From positions 1-64,000 of the forward strand of contig NZ_BSSM01000020.1 in assembly GCF_030269125.1 (NCBI RefSeq): DNA of 64,000 bases, written 5' to 3'. This document shows positions 51,706 to 60,869 of the stretch, piece by piece (position 1 is the first letter of the stretch; each line of letters starts with the position of its first letter). The notes below the pieces were generated by a model, which was not told where the DNA came from, did no database searches, and worked only from the letters and a program-made list of their open reading frames with translations. This stretch comes from Streptomyces hygroscopicus subsp. hygroscopicus (GTDB taxonomy: Bacteria; Actinomycetota; Actinomycetes; Streptomycetales; Streptomycetaceae). The translations under genes were made by a program, and so were the position numbers.

Positions 51706-51726
51706 CATCTACGCGCGTTACGATGC
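51706..51726 (+). promoter_or_regulatory. operator-like site before the BMP lipoprotein gene
   Basis: TCTACGCGCGTTA (about 51708-51720) is a near-palindrome that lies immediately upstream of, and overlaps, a TACGAT hexamer (51719-51724). It is followed by a 75-base leader. The same TCTACGCG half-site occurs before the transporter ATPase gene (52962). The placement suits a repressor. Confidence 0.5.
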
Positions 51727-51800
51727 CGCGAAGCCGTCGCCGCCGGGGTGTTCGGCTCAAGCGCCGACATGGCGCTCAGGTCAGGTGAAGGAGCCTTCCC

Positions 51801-52859
51801 GTGCGCCGGGTAGCCAAGCTTTCCGCTGCGTGTCTCGCCACCGCAGCCCTCGCCCTTTCCGCCACTGCCTGTGGCAAGACGTCCTCCGAGGAGAACAGCT
51901 CGTCCTCGTCCTCGGGCAGCGCCAAGGGTGGTATCAAGATCGGTCTCGCCTACGACGTCGGCGGCCGTGGTGACCGGTCCTTCAACGACTCCGCCGCGCG
52001 CGGTGTCGACAAGGCCGAGAAGCAGTTCGGCGGTTCCATCAAGGAACTGACCGCGAAGACCTCGGACACCCCCGCGGACCGGGTGCAGCGCCTCACGGAC
52101 CTGGCCCAGGCCGGCTACAGCCCGATCATCGCCGTCGGCTACACCTATGCGCCCGCCGTACAGCAGGTGGCGAAGCAGTTCCCGAAGACCTCCTTCGGTC
52201 TTGTCGACTCCGTCGTCGACGGCAAGAACGTCGACAGCATCACCTTCACCGAGGAGCAGAGCTCCTACCTGGCCGGTGTCGCCGCCGCGCTGAAGACCAA
52301 GAAGAGCCACGTCGGCTTCATCGGCGGTGTCGACAACCCGCTGATCAAGAAGTTCGAGGCCGGTTACGTCCAGGGCGTGCACGACACCAACCCCAAGGTG
52401 AAGGTCGACGTCCAGTACCTGAGCCACGGCCAGGACACCTCCGGCTTCTCCAGCCCGGACAAGGGTCAGCAGGCCGCGCAGGGCATGCTCGACAACGGCG
52501 CCGACGTCATCTACAGCGCGGCCGGCTCCTCCGGCACCGGCGCCATCGAGGCCGTCCACGGTGTCAAGGGCGCCTGGGCGATCGGCGTGGACTCGGACCA
52601 GTACAACGTCCCGGGCATGGAGAAGTACAAGAGCTCCATCCTGACCTCCGCGGTCAAGAACGTCGACGTCGGCGTCTTCGACTTCGTCCAGTCCGTCAAG
52701 AACGGCAAGCCGCTGGCGGGCAACAACGTCTACTCCCTCGCCAAGGGTGGTGTCTCCCTGGCCACCAGCGGTGGCTACCTGAAGGACATCCAGCCCAAGC
52801 TGGACGCCGCCAAGCAGAAGATCGTCGACGGCAAGATCAAGGTCAAGACCACCCCGTGA
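51801..52859 (+). CDS. bmpA: BMP-family nucleoside-binding lipoprotein
   Basis: 352-residue substrate-binding lipoprotein with signal peptide and Cys in ALSATACGK, then a Ser-rich linker. The PnrA/BMP-type two-lobed domain carries YDVGGRGDRSFND near the N-terminus, VGYTYAPAVQQVAKQFP, FTEEQSSYLAGVAAALK, VGFIGGVDNPLI, and AAGSSGTGAIEA in the second lobe. BMP proteins of this type bind purine nucleosides. AAGGAG lies 8 bases before GTG 51801. It is followed by two hairpins and then by the ATPase and permeases. Confidence 0.9.
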   Translation: MRRVAKLSAACLATAALALSATACGKTSSEENSSSSSSGSAKGGIKIGLAYDVGGRGDRSFNDSAARGVDKAEKQFGGSIKELTAKTSDTPADRVQRLTDLAQAGYSPIIAVGYTYAPAVQQVAKQFPKTSFGLVDSVVDGKNVDSITFTEEQSSYLAGVAAALKTKKSHVGFIGGVDNPLIKKFEAGYVQGVHDTNPKVKVDVQYLSHGQDTSGFSSPDKGQQAAQGMLDNGADVIYSAAGSSGTGAIEAVHGVKGAWAIGVDSDQYNVPGMEKYKSSILTSAVKNVDVGVFDFVQSVKNGKPLAGNNVYSLAKGGVSLATSGGYLKDIQPKLDAAKQKIVDGKIKVKTTP

Positions 52860-52880
52860 TCTGACCTGACCGACAGGTGA

Positions 52881-52945
52881 GGGTCCGGCCGTCCACCGGA
52901 CCCAGGCTCGGCGCGGGGAGCCGTTCGCGGCCCCTTCGCCGAGCC
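52881..52945 (+). terminator. two hairpins after bmpA
   Basis: First hairpin: GGGTCCGG (52881-52888) with CCGGACCC (52896-52903). Second hairpin: GGCTCGGCG (52905-52913) with CGCCGAGCC (52937-52945). Both stems are perfect. They probably end or attenuate the bmpA message so that the binding protein is made in excess over the membrane parts. Confidence 0.7.
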
Positions 52946-52960
52946 ATAACAATGTGTCAA

Positions 52961-52974
52961 CTCTACGCGTGTAG
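52961..52974 (+). promoter_or_regulatory. operator-like palindrome before the nucleoside transporter ATPase
   Basis: CTCTACGCGTGTAG (52961-52974) is a near-perfect dyad (CTACGC/GTGTAG). It shares the TCTACGCG half-site with the site before bmpA. A TAGCGT hexamer at 52991-52996 may be the -10 of the transcript. Confidence 0.55.
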
Positions 52975-53052
52975 CACGGAGTTGCCGCGCTAGCGTCGCC
53001 GACGCCTGCCCTCCCTCCCCTACGCAGCCCCTTTCCCCGAGGAGAGTGCGCC

Positions 53053-54612
53053 ATCAACGCGTCCAGCCCTCCCGCTGCCGTCGAACTGCGCGGCATCACC
53101 AAGCGTTTCCCCGGCGTCGTCGCCAACCGCGACATCGACATCACCGTGGCCAAGGGCACCGTCCACGCCCTGTGCGGTGAGAACGGTGCCGGCAAGTCCA
53201 CCCTGATGAAGATCCTCTACGGCATGCAGCAGCCGGACGAGGGCACCATCACGATCGACGGCGAGCAGGTCGTCCTGCACAACCCCGCCGACGCCATCGC
53301 CCGCGGCATCGGCATGGTGCACCAGCACTTCATGCTCGCCGACAACCTCACCGTGCTGGAGAACGTCGCCCTCGGCGCGGAGAAGCTGTACGGCATCGGC
53401 GGCAAGGCCCGCGCGAAGATCAAGGAGATCTCCGACGCGTACGGCCTGAACGTGCGCCCCGACGTCCTCGTCGAGGAGCTGGGCGTCGCCGACCGCCAGC
53501 GCGTGGAGATCCTCAAGGTCCTCTACCGCGGCGCCAAGACGCTCATCCTGGACGAGCCGACCGCCGTGCTCGTGCCCCAGGAGGTCGACGCCCTCTTCGA
53601 CAACCTGCGCGACCTCAAGGCCGAGGGCCTCACCGTCATCTTCATCTCGCACAAGCTGGGCGAGGTGCTGTCCGTCGCCGACGAGATCACCGTCATCCGG
53701 CGCGGTACGACGGTCGGCACCGCGGAGCCGTCCTCCACCACCCCCCGCCAGCTCGCCGAGATGATGGTCGGCAGCGAGCTGCCCACCCCGGAGACCGAGG
53801 AGTCCACGGTCACCGACGTCCCGATGCTCACGGTCGAGGGCCTGCACCTGAGCCAGACCGACCTCGACGGCATCGAGCGCGTCATCCTCGACCAGATCTC
53901 CTTCACCATCCACAAGGGCGAGATCCTCGGTATCGCCGGCGTGGAGGGCAACGGCCAGTCCGAACTGGTCGAGGCCATCATGGGCATGCGCCACCCGGAG
54001 ACCGGGACCATCAGCCTCGACGGCACCGACATCTCGCAGCGCCCCACCCGCGACCGCCGCGAGGCCGGCATCGGCTACATCCCCGAGGACCGCCACCGCC
54101 ACGGCCTCCTCCTGGAAGCCCCGCTGTGGGAGAACCGCATCCTCGGCCACGTCACCGAGCGGCCCAACTCCCGGGGCCCGCTGCTCGACATCAAGGGCGC
54201 CCGCGCCGACACCGAGCGGATCGTGGCGGAGTACGACGTCCGCACCCCCGGCATCGACGTCACCGCGGCCTCGCTGTCCGGCGGAAACCAGCAGAAGCTG
54301 ATCGTCGGCCGCGAGATGAGCCACGCCCCCAAGCTGCTCATAGCCGCCCACCCCACCCGTGGTGTGGACGTCGGCGCGCAGGCGGCCATCTGGGACCACA
54401 TCCGCCAGGCCCGCCGCGAGGGTCTGGCCGTGCTGCTGATCTCCGCCGACCTGGACGAGCTGATCGGCCTGTCCGACACCCTGCGGGTGATGTACCGCGG
54501 CCGCCTGGTCGCCCACGCCGATCCCGCCACCATCACCCCCGAGAAGCTGGGCTCCGCCATGACGGGTGCGGCCACCGGCCGTCTGGAGCACGCAGAGGAC
54601 GACGCCCGATGA
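53053..54612 (+). CDS. nucleoside ABC transporter ATP-binding protein (two ABC domains), AUC start
   Basis: 519 residues with two fused ABC domains, as in the YufO/RbsA-like ATPases of BMP-type nucleoside importers. Domain 1 has the aromatic A-loop (KRFPG), Walker A CGENGAGKST and Walker B LILDEPTAV. Domain 2 has the degenerate Walker A GVEGNGQSEL and signature LSGGNQQK, as usual for the family. No ATG, GTG or TTG occurs in frame between the upstream stop (52972) and GTG 53146, which would delete the A-loop. AGGAGAG (53040-53046), 6 bases before ATC 53053, points to AUC initiation. It overlaps the first permease (ATGA). Confidence 0.88.
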   Translation: MNASSPPAAVELRGITKRFPGVVANRDIDITVAKGTVHALCGENGAGKSTLMKILYGMQQPDEGTITIDGEQVVLHNPADAIARGIGMVHQHFMLADNLTVLENVALGAEKLYGIGGKARAKIKEISDAYGLNVRPDVLVEELGVADRQRVEILKVLYRGAKTLILDEPTAVLVPQEVDALFDNLRDLKAEGLTVIFISHKLGEVLSVADEITVIRRGTTVGTAEPSSTTPRQLAEMMVGSELPTPETEESTVTDVPMLTVEGLHLSQTDLDGIERVILDQISFTIHKGEILGIAGVEGNGQSELVEAIMGMRHPETGTISLDGTDISQRPTRDRREAGIGYIPEDRHRHGLLLEAPLWENRILGHVTERPNSRGPLLDIKGARADTERIVAEYDVRTPGIDVTAASLSGGNQQKLIVGREMSHAPKLLIAAHPTRGVDVGAQAAIWDHIRQARREGLAVLLISADLDELIGLSDTLRVMYRGRLVAHADPATITPEKLGSAMTGAATGRLEHAEDDAR

Positions 54613-55739
54613 ACAAGCTGACCTCACGGATCGACAAGGAGCGGCTGCTCCTCGGGATCGCGGCGCCGCTGCTCGCGATCGTCGCCGCGCTCCTCATCAC
54701 CGCCCTGGTGATCCTCGCGACCGGCAAGAACCCCGGGCCCGCCTTCAGCGACATGCTGACCTACGGCTTCGCCAGCGACAGCCAGGTCTACATCCTCAAC
54801 AAGGCCACCACGTACTACCTCGCGGGCATCTCGGTGGCCATCGGCTTCCGGATGAACCTGTTCAACATCGGTGTCGACGGCCAGTACCGGCTCGCCGCGT
54901 TCTTCGCCGCCGTCCTCGGCGGGGCGCTGACCCTGCCGGGCTGGCTCTCCATGCTGCTCATCCTGATCTGCGCCATGGCGACCGGCGCGGTCTGGGCGGC
55001 CATAGCCGGCGTCCTCAAGGTGACCCGCGGCGTCAGCGAGGTCATCTCGACCATCATGCTGAACTCGATCGCCACCGCGGTCATCGGCTATCTGCTCCAG
55101 CCCGGCAAGCTGGCCCAGCTCTACCAGGGCGGCACCGTCGTCGCCACCAAGCCGCTCCCGTCGGCCTCGCACTTCTTCCTCATCGACACCGGCGCCTCCG
55201 GCGAGCTCGACGGCTTCATCGTCATCGCCGCGATCGTCGGCGTCGCCTACTGGTTCGTCCTCGGCCGCACCCGGTTCGGTTACGACCTGCGCACCGTCGG
55301 CCAGTCCGAGAGCGCGGCCACCGCGAGCGGTGTCTCGGTGAAGAAGATGGTCGTCACCAGCATGATCATCTCGGGTGCCGCGGCCGGTCTGATCGGCATG
55401 CCGACCCTGCTCAACGAGAGCTACCAGTACAGCAGCGACTTCCCGACCGGCATCGCCTTCACCGGCATCGCCATCGCGCTGCTCGGCCGCAACAACCCGA
55501 TCGGCATCGCCCTCGGCGCCCTGCTGTGGGGCTTCCTGGAGCGCACCACCAACCACCTGGAGTTCCAGGGCTACGACAAGGAGATCCTCGGCGTCATCCA
55601 GGGCGTCATCGTCCTGTGCGTCGTGATCGCCTACGAGGTCGTACGCCGCTACGGCCTCAAGCGCCAGCAGCACAAGGTCGGCGCCGAACTCGCCGCGCAG
55701 GCCGCCGCCGCCCCGATGAAGAAGCAGGAGGTGGCGTGA
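54609..55739 (+). CDS. nucleoside ABC transporter permease 1
   Basis: 376-residue permease of the BMP transporter (YufP type) with about ten helices. Motifs are GKNPGPAFSDMLTYGFAS, AGISVAIGFRMNLFNIGVDGQY, VTRGVSEVISTIMLNSIAT and FLERTTNHLEF. Overlaps the ATPase stop by 4 bases and the next permease start by 1 base. Works with the second permease as a heterodimer. Confidence 0.92.
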   Translation: MNKLTSRIDKERLLLGIAAPLLAIVAALLITALVILATGKNPGPAFSDMLTYGFASDSQVYILNKATTYYLAGISVAIGFRMNLFNIGVDGQYRLAAFFAAVLGGALTLPGWLSMLLILICAMATGAVWAAIAGVLKVTRGVSEVISTIMLNSIATAVIGYLLQPGKLAQLYQGGTVVATKPLPSASHFFLIDTGASGELDGFIVIAAIVGVAYWFVLGRTRFGYDLRTVGQSESAATASGVSVKKMVVTSMIISGAAAGLIGMPTLLNESYQYSSDFPTGIAFTGIAIALLGRNNPIGIALGALLWGFLERTTNHLEFQGYDKEILGVIQGVIVLCVVIAYEVVRRYGLKRQQHKVGAELAAQAAAAPMKKQEVA

Positions 55740-57028
55740 TGACTGCCACGATGACCGACGCGCCGCCGCCCGCGGCGCCCAAGGCCGCGGGTGCCGCGCC
55801 CAAGAGCTCGGGCCGCTCGCTCGGCCAGATCCTGGTGCTCGTCGCGGGCGCGCTGCTGCTCCTGGCCGCCGTCCGGGTGATCACCGGGTCGCAGGACCTC
55901 GACTCCTCGGGTCAGGTCAGCGCCGCCCTCGGGCTCGCCGTGCCGATCGGCCTCGCCGGCCTCGCCGGTCTGTGGTCCGAGCGGGCCGGCGTGGTCAACA
56001 TCGGCCTCGAGGGCATGATGATCCTCGGCACCTTCGGCGCCGGCTGGGTCGGCTGGCAGTCCAGCCCCTGGCTCGGCCTGCTGTGCGGCATCGGCTTCGG
56101 CGTCATCGGCGGCCTGGTGCACGCCGTCGCCACCATCACCTTCGGCGTCGACCACATCGTCTCCGGTGTCGCCCTCAACCTGCTCGCGCTCGGTACCACC
56201 CAGTACCTCGCCAAGCTGTTCTTCACCGACGGCGCCGCGTCCAACGCGGGCGGCAACCCGAAGCAGTCCCCGCCCGCGGACACGCTGCCGGACGTCACGG
56301 TCCCCGGGCTGTCCGACGGCCTGCAGTCGATCGAGAAGCACCACTGGTTCCTCGTCTCCGACCTGGCCGGCGTCCTCGGCGGCGTGGTCACCCACCTGTC
56401 CGTGGTGACCATCCTGGCCGCGGTGCTGTTCGTGGGCAGCTGGTGGCTGCTGTGGCGCACCCCCTTCGGGCTGCGGCTGCGCTCCTGCGGCGAGAACCCG
56501 GTCGCGGCGGAGTCCCTCGGCGTCGACGTCTACACCTACAAGTACGCGGCCGTGGCCGTCTCCGGCGGCCTCGCCGGCCTCGGTGGCGCCTTCCTCGCGC
56601 TGGTCACCTCGCACACGTACCTGGAGGGCCAGACCGGCGGCCGCGGCTACATCGGCCTCGCCGCGATGATCTTCGGCAACTGGCGGCCGGGCGGCCTCGC
56701 CATGGGCGCCGGCCTGTTCGGCTACTCGGACGCCCTCCAGCTGCGCAACGGCGGCACGACCGTGCACGCGCTGCTGCTCCTGCTGGTCGTCCTGCTCGTC
56801 GCCCTGGCGGCCTGGAAGCTGTACCGCAAGGCCGCGTGGCACGGCGCGCTCAGCCTGGTCGTGGCGGCGGCCGTCCTGGTCTGGTACCTGTTCACCGACG
56901 AGGTGCCGAGCGACTTCGTGGGCGCCACGCCGTACGTCGTCACGCTGCTGGTGCTGTCGCTGTCCGCGCAGCGCCTGCGGATGCCGAAGGCGGACGGCAT
57001 GCGGTACCGGAAGGGTCAGGGCAAGTGA
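55739..57028 (+). CDS. nucleoside ABC transporter permease 2
   Basis: 429-residue permease (YufQ type) with about ten helices. It has an Ala/Pro-rich N-terminal extension and the motifs LAVPIGLAGLAGLWSERAG, VVNIGLEGMMILGTF, GVDHIVSGVALNLLALG, RSCGENPVAAESLGVDV and IGLAAMIFGNWRPGG. The C-terminal 70 residues add extra helices. Its stop overlaps the cytidine deaminase start (GTGA), coupling import to salvage. Confidence 0.92.
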   Translation: MTATMTDAPPPAAPKAAGAAPKSSGRSLGQILVLVAGALLLLAAVRVITGSQDLDSSGQVSAALGLAVPIGLAGLAGLWSERAGVVNIGLEGMMILGTFGAGWVGWQSSPWLGLLCGIGFGVIGGLVHAVATITFGVDHIVSGVALNLLALGTTQYLAKLFFTDGAASNAGGNPKQSPPADTLPDVTVPGLSDGLQSIEKHHWFLVSDLAGVLGGVVTHLSVVTILAAVLFVGSWWLLWRTPFGLRLRSCGENPVAAESLGVDVYTYKYAAVAVSGGLAGLGGAFLALVTSHTYLEGQTGGRGYIGLAAMIFGNWRPGGLAMGAGLFGYSDALQLRNGGTTVHALLLLLVVLLVALAAWKLYRKAAWHGALSLVVAAAVLVWYLFTDEVPSDFVGATPYVVTLLVLSLSAQRLRMPKADGMRYRKGQGK

Positions 57029-57429
57029 CCGAGAACGCGGCCGGGTTCGACTGGGAGGCGCTGCGCGCCGAGGCCCGGGAGGCGATGGCCCACGCCTACG
57101 CCCCCTACTCCGGCTATCCGGTCGGTGTGGCCGCCCTTGTCGACGACGGCCGCACCGTCACCGGCTGCAACGTCGAGAACGCCTCGTACGGCCTCGGCCT
57201 GTGCGCCGAGTGCGGCCTGGTCTCGCAGCTCCAGCGCACCGGCGGCGGTCGCCTGACGCACTTCACCTGCGTGGACGGCGAGGGCTCGCTGCTCGTGCCG
57301 TGCGGGCGCTGCCGTCAGCTGCTGTACGAGTTCGGCGGCCCGGACCTGCTCCTGGACACCCCCGCGGGCGTCCTGCCGCTCTCCGAGATGCTGCCCCAGG
57401 CCTTCGGCCCGGACCATCTCACCAAGTAA
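57025..57429 (+). CDS. cdd: cytidine deaminase
   Basis: 134-residue zinc enzyme that deaminates cytidine and deoxycytidine. The zinc site has CAECGLVSQL (with the catalytic Glu) and PCGRCRQLLYEF; the nucleoside-binding motif is CNVENASYG. GTG 57025 overlaps the permease stop by 4 bases. It belongs functionally with the nucleoside importer and thymidine phosphorylase. Confidence 0.95.
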   Translation: MTENAAGFDWEALRAEAREAMAHAYAPYSGYPVGVAALVDDGRTVTGCNVENASYGLGLCAECGLVSQLQRTGGGRLTHFTCVDGEGSLLVPCGRCRQLLYEFGGPDLLLDTPAGVLPLSEMLPQAFGPDHLTK

Positions 57430-57434
57430 CTCCC

Positions 57435-57475
57435 GTACGGCCCTCCTGACGCGGATCAGCGCAGGGGGGCCGTAC
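57435..57475 (+). terminator. long hairpin between cdd and deoA
   Basis: GTACGGCCCTCCTG (57435-57448) pairs with CAGGGGGGCCGTAC (57462-57475), 14 positions with one T-G wobble, across a 13-base loop. It lies 5 bases after the cdd stop and 33 bases before ATG of deoA. It may be a terminator, an attenuator, or a stabilising 3' structure. Confidence 0.7.
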
Positions 57476-57507
57476 TCCTTGCACCTCCCGGAAGGACTCC
57501 ACCAGCC

Positions 57508-58791
<1,284 letters not shown>

Positions 58792-58813
58792 CCTGCGGTT
58801 TCCTCGTACGGGT

Positions 58814-58847
58814 GAACGGGATCGGTGGACCTGCACCGATCCCGTTC
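58814..58847 (+). terminator. terminator after deoA
   Basis: AACGGGATCGGTG (58815-58827) and CACCGATCCCGTT (58834-58846) are exact inverted copies around a 6-base loop, extended by one more pair. It is the clearest factor-independent terminator in the window and closes the nucleoside gene block. Confidence 0.88.
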
Positions 58848-58888
58848 GGCATGCTGGGACCGGTGACGCACCGATGAGGAGACCCGCC

Positions 58889-59473
58889 ATGAGCGCACTT
58901 ACCGTGAGCCAGGACCCCGACCAGAGCTGGGACGACCTCGTCCGGTTCTGGGAGGAGACGAAATGGCCGGAGGGCAGCAAGGTGGAGATCATCGAGGGGA
59001 TCATCACCGTGTCACCTTCTCCCGCGTTCCGCCACAACGTGATCACGGAACGTGTCCAGCGTCGCCTCTACTCGGTGATTCCCGACGACTGGGGGGTATT
59101 CCAGACTCTCGCCGTCGCCGTACCGTCACGACTGGGCATGTTCATCCCCGACCTCCTGGTAGCCCCGGTAGGGGACTGCGCGGAGACGGACACACACATC
59201 CCCGCTGCTCTGGCCGAACTCGTCGTCGAGGTGACCTCCAGGTCCAACGCCCGCCACGACCGCGTCAGCAAGCCCGCCGCCTATGCGACCGCTGGGATCC
59301 CGCTGTACCTCCTCATCGACCGCTGGGCTCCCGGAGGCCCCACCGCGACCCTCTACGGGGAGCCGAGGGGTGAGGTCTACCGGGTCCTGAGCGCTGTCAA
59401 GTTCGGCGACCCCCTCAAGCTCCCGGCACCGTTCGACGTCACGATCGACACCGGCGAGTTCCCTGTCGACTGA
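58889..59473 (+). CDS. Uma2-family (PD-(D/E)XK nuclease fold) protein
   Basis: 194 residues. KVEIIEGIITVSPSPAFRHN, VFIPDL-like FIPDLLVAP, and ELVVEVTSRS with the following Lys (VSKPAAY) are the Uma2 family layout, which has a restriction-endonuclease-like fold. ATG 58889 is preceded by GAGGAG at 8 bases. Streptomycetes often carry many Uma2 paralogues; their role is unknown. No partner toxin, antitoxin or defence gene lies beside it. Confidence 0.85.
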   Translation: MSALTVSQDPDQSWDDLVRFWEETKWPEGSKVEIIEGIITVSPSPAFRHNVITERVQRRLYSVIPDDWGVFQTLAVAVPSRLGMFIPDLLVAPVGDCAETDTHIPAALAELVVEVTSRSNARHDRVSKPAAYATAGIPLYLLIDRWAPGGPTATLYGEPRGEVYRVLSAVKFGDPLKLPAPFDVTIDTGEFPVD

Positions 59474-59476
59474 CTC

Positions 59477-60406
59477 TCACCCCAGCACCGCCGCCACCGC
59501 CACCAGCACCGGTACCGAGACCACCGTCGACAGGAGGATCGACTCGCGGGCCAGGGACTGGCCCACGTGGTAGCGGCCGGCGTAGGTGAAGAGGTTCTGG
59601 GCGGCGGGGAGGGCGGAGGTGACGACGACGTCGAGCAGGGGGGCGCCGTGGAGGTGGAAGAGGGAGGCGGCGAGGGCCCAGGCGGCGAGGGGCTGGCCCA
59701 GGGACTTCAGGGCGACGGACAGCAGGACGAGTCGGCGGTCCCGGCCGCGCCAGGGGGCCGTGCTGCCGTGCAGGGACATGCCGAAGGTCAGCAGGGCCGC
59801 CGGGACGGACATGTCGCCGAGGAGGGTGAGCGGGTCGAGCACGGGGCCGGGGAGTCTCCAGCCCGCCGCGGAGACCACCACACCGGACAGGGAGCCCACC
59901 GCGATCGGGTTGCGCAGCGGGGTCAGCAGCCGCCGGCCGAGCGTGCTCTTCTCGCCCATGCCGGACAGGTCGAGCACCGTGAGCGCGATCGGCGTGACGA
60001 GGACGACCTGGAAGAGCAGCACCGGCGCCACGAGGGACGCGTCGCCCAGGACGTACGCCGCGATGGGAATGCCCAGGTTGCCCGAGTTGACGTAACCGGA
60101 GCACAGCGCGCCGATCGTCGTCCGGCCCACACCCCACCCCCGCACCGCCCCGGCCACCACGAAGACGGCCGAGACCGCCGCCGTGCTCAGCGCCGTCACC
60201 AGCAGGCGGGCGGAGAAGAGCACCGAGAGGTCGGCCTTGGCCAGGGTGGTGAACAGCAGCGCGGGACCGGCCACCATGAACGCCAGCCGCGTCAGCACGT
60301 CCACGCCCTGTGCCCCGAGCGTCCCGCGCCGTTCGAGCGCATAGCCCGCCCCGATGACGATCGCGATCACCGCGAACCCGCTGAGTACCCCCGTCACGGC
60401 CACCAC
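59477..60406 (-). CDS. AEC-family (auxin efflux carrier-like) transporter
   Basis: 309 residues with about ten membrane helices. The N-terminal GFAVIAIVIGAGYALERRG, GYVNSGNLGIPIAAYVLG in the first half, and TSALPAAQNLFTYAGRYHVG in the second half are the family's paired landmarks. AEC proteins move carboxylates, amino acids or similar anions. GTG 60406 start. It converges with the Uma2 gene (3-base gap). Confidence 0.87.
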   Translation of the reverse strand: MVAVTGVLSGFAVIAIVIGAGYALERRGTLGAQGVDVLTRLAFMVAGPALLFTTLAKADLSVLFSARLLVTALSTAAVSAVFVVAGAVRGWGVGRTTIGALCSGYVNSGNLGIPIAAYVLGDASLVAPVLLFQVVLVTPIALTVLDLSGMGEKSTLGRRLLTPLRNPIAVGSLSGVVVSAAGWRLPGPVLDPLTLLGDMSVPAALLTFGMSLHGSTAPWRGRDRRLVLLSVALKSLGQPLAAWALAASLFHLHGAPLLDVVVTSALPAAQNLFTYAGRYHVGQSLARESILLSTVVSVPVLVAVAAVLG

Positions 60407-60515
60407 ACTCCAGCGCGGGACGGGAGTCGGTCAATGTGATTCCTGTGGTGCCGGGTCGCGCCGGGTGGCCTAGGCCGCGCGATGAGTTACGCGCGGCCCG
60501 GCCGTCTACCCCTGC

Positions 60516-60869
60516 GTGGACGCCGAGGAACCTCCCGTGCTGGTGCTGCCCGGACCCGTCGGCCGGGGCGAGGTGCCGTTGCTCTGCGACGCCGTACGGT
60601 CGGCGCTGGAGCGCACCGGCTCCCGGGTCGTCGTCTGCGACGCGGGCGCGCTCGGGCCGCCGGGCCTCGCCGAGGTGGACCTGCTGGCCCGGCTGGAGCT
60701 GACCGCCCGCCGGGCCGGCGGGCGGGTCCGGCTGCGCGCCCCCGGCCCCGCGCTACTCGCCCTTCTCGCCCTCGCCGGACTCCGCTTCCAGGTGGAGGGG
60801 CAGCGCGAAGAGGGGGAACCAGCGCCGGGTGTCGAGGAAGCAGTGGAAACCGGTGATCCGGCCCTCTGA
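60516..60869 (+). CDS. STAS-domain protein (anti-sigma-antagonist-like)
   Basis: 117 residues, of which about 10-95 form a STAS-like domain (strand VLVLPGPV, helix EVPLLCDAVRSAL, then VVCDAGALGPPGLAEVDLLAR). The spot where SpoIIAA-type proteins have the phosphorylated Ser is hard to place (GALGPPG), so control by phosphorylation is uncertain. The last 39 codons lie antisense over the 3' end of the ECF sigma gene. GTG 60516 lies shortly after TACCCC. Confidence 0.72.
   Translation: MDAEEPPVLVLPGPVGRGEVPLLCDAVRSALERTGSRVVVCDAGALGPPGLAEVDLLARLELTARRAGGRVRLRAPGPALLALLALAGLRFQVEGQREEGEPAPGVEEAVETGDPAL

Noticed and set aside
58889..59473. Uma2 gene as part of a defence island
   Set aside because: Neighbours are deoA and an AEC transporter; there is no restriction, toxin-antitoxin or mobile gene, and single Uma2 genes are common in Streptomyces.
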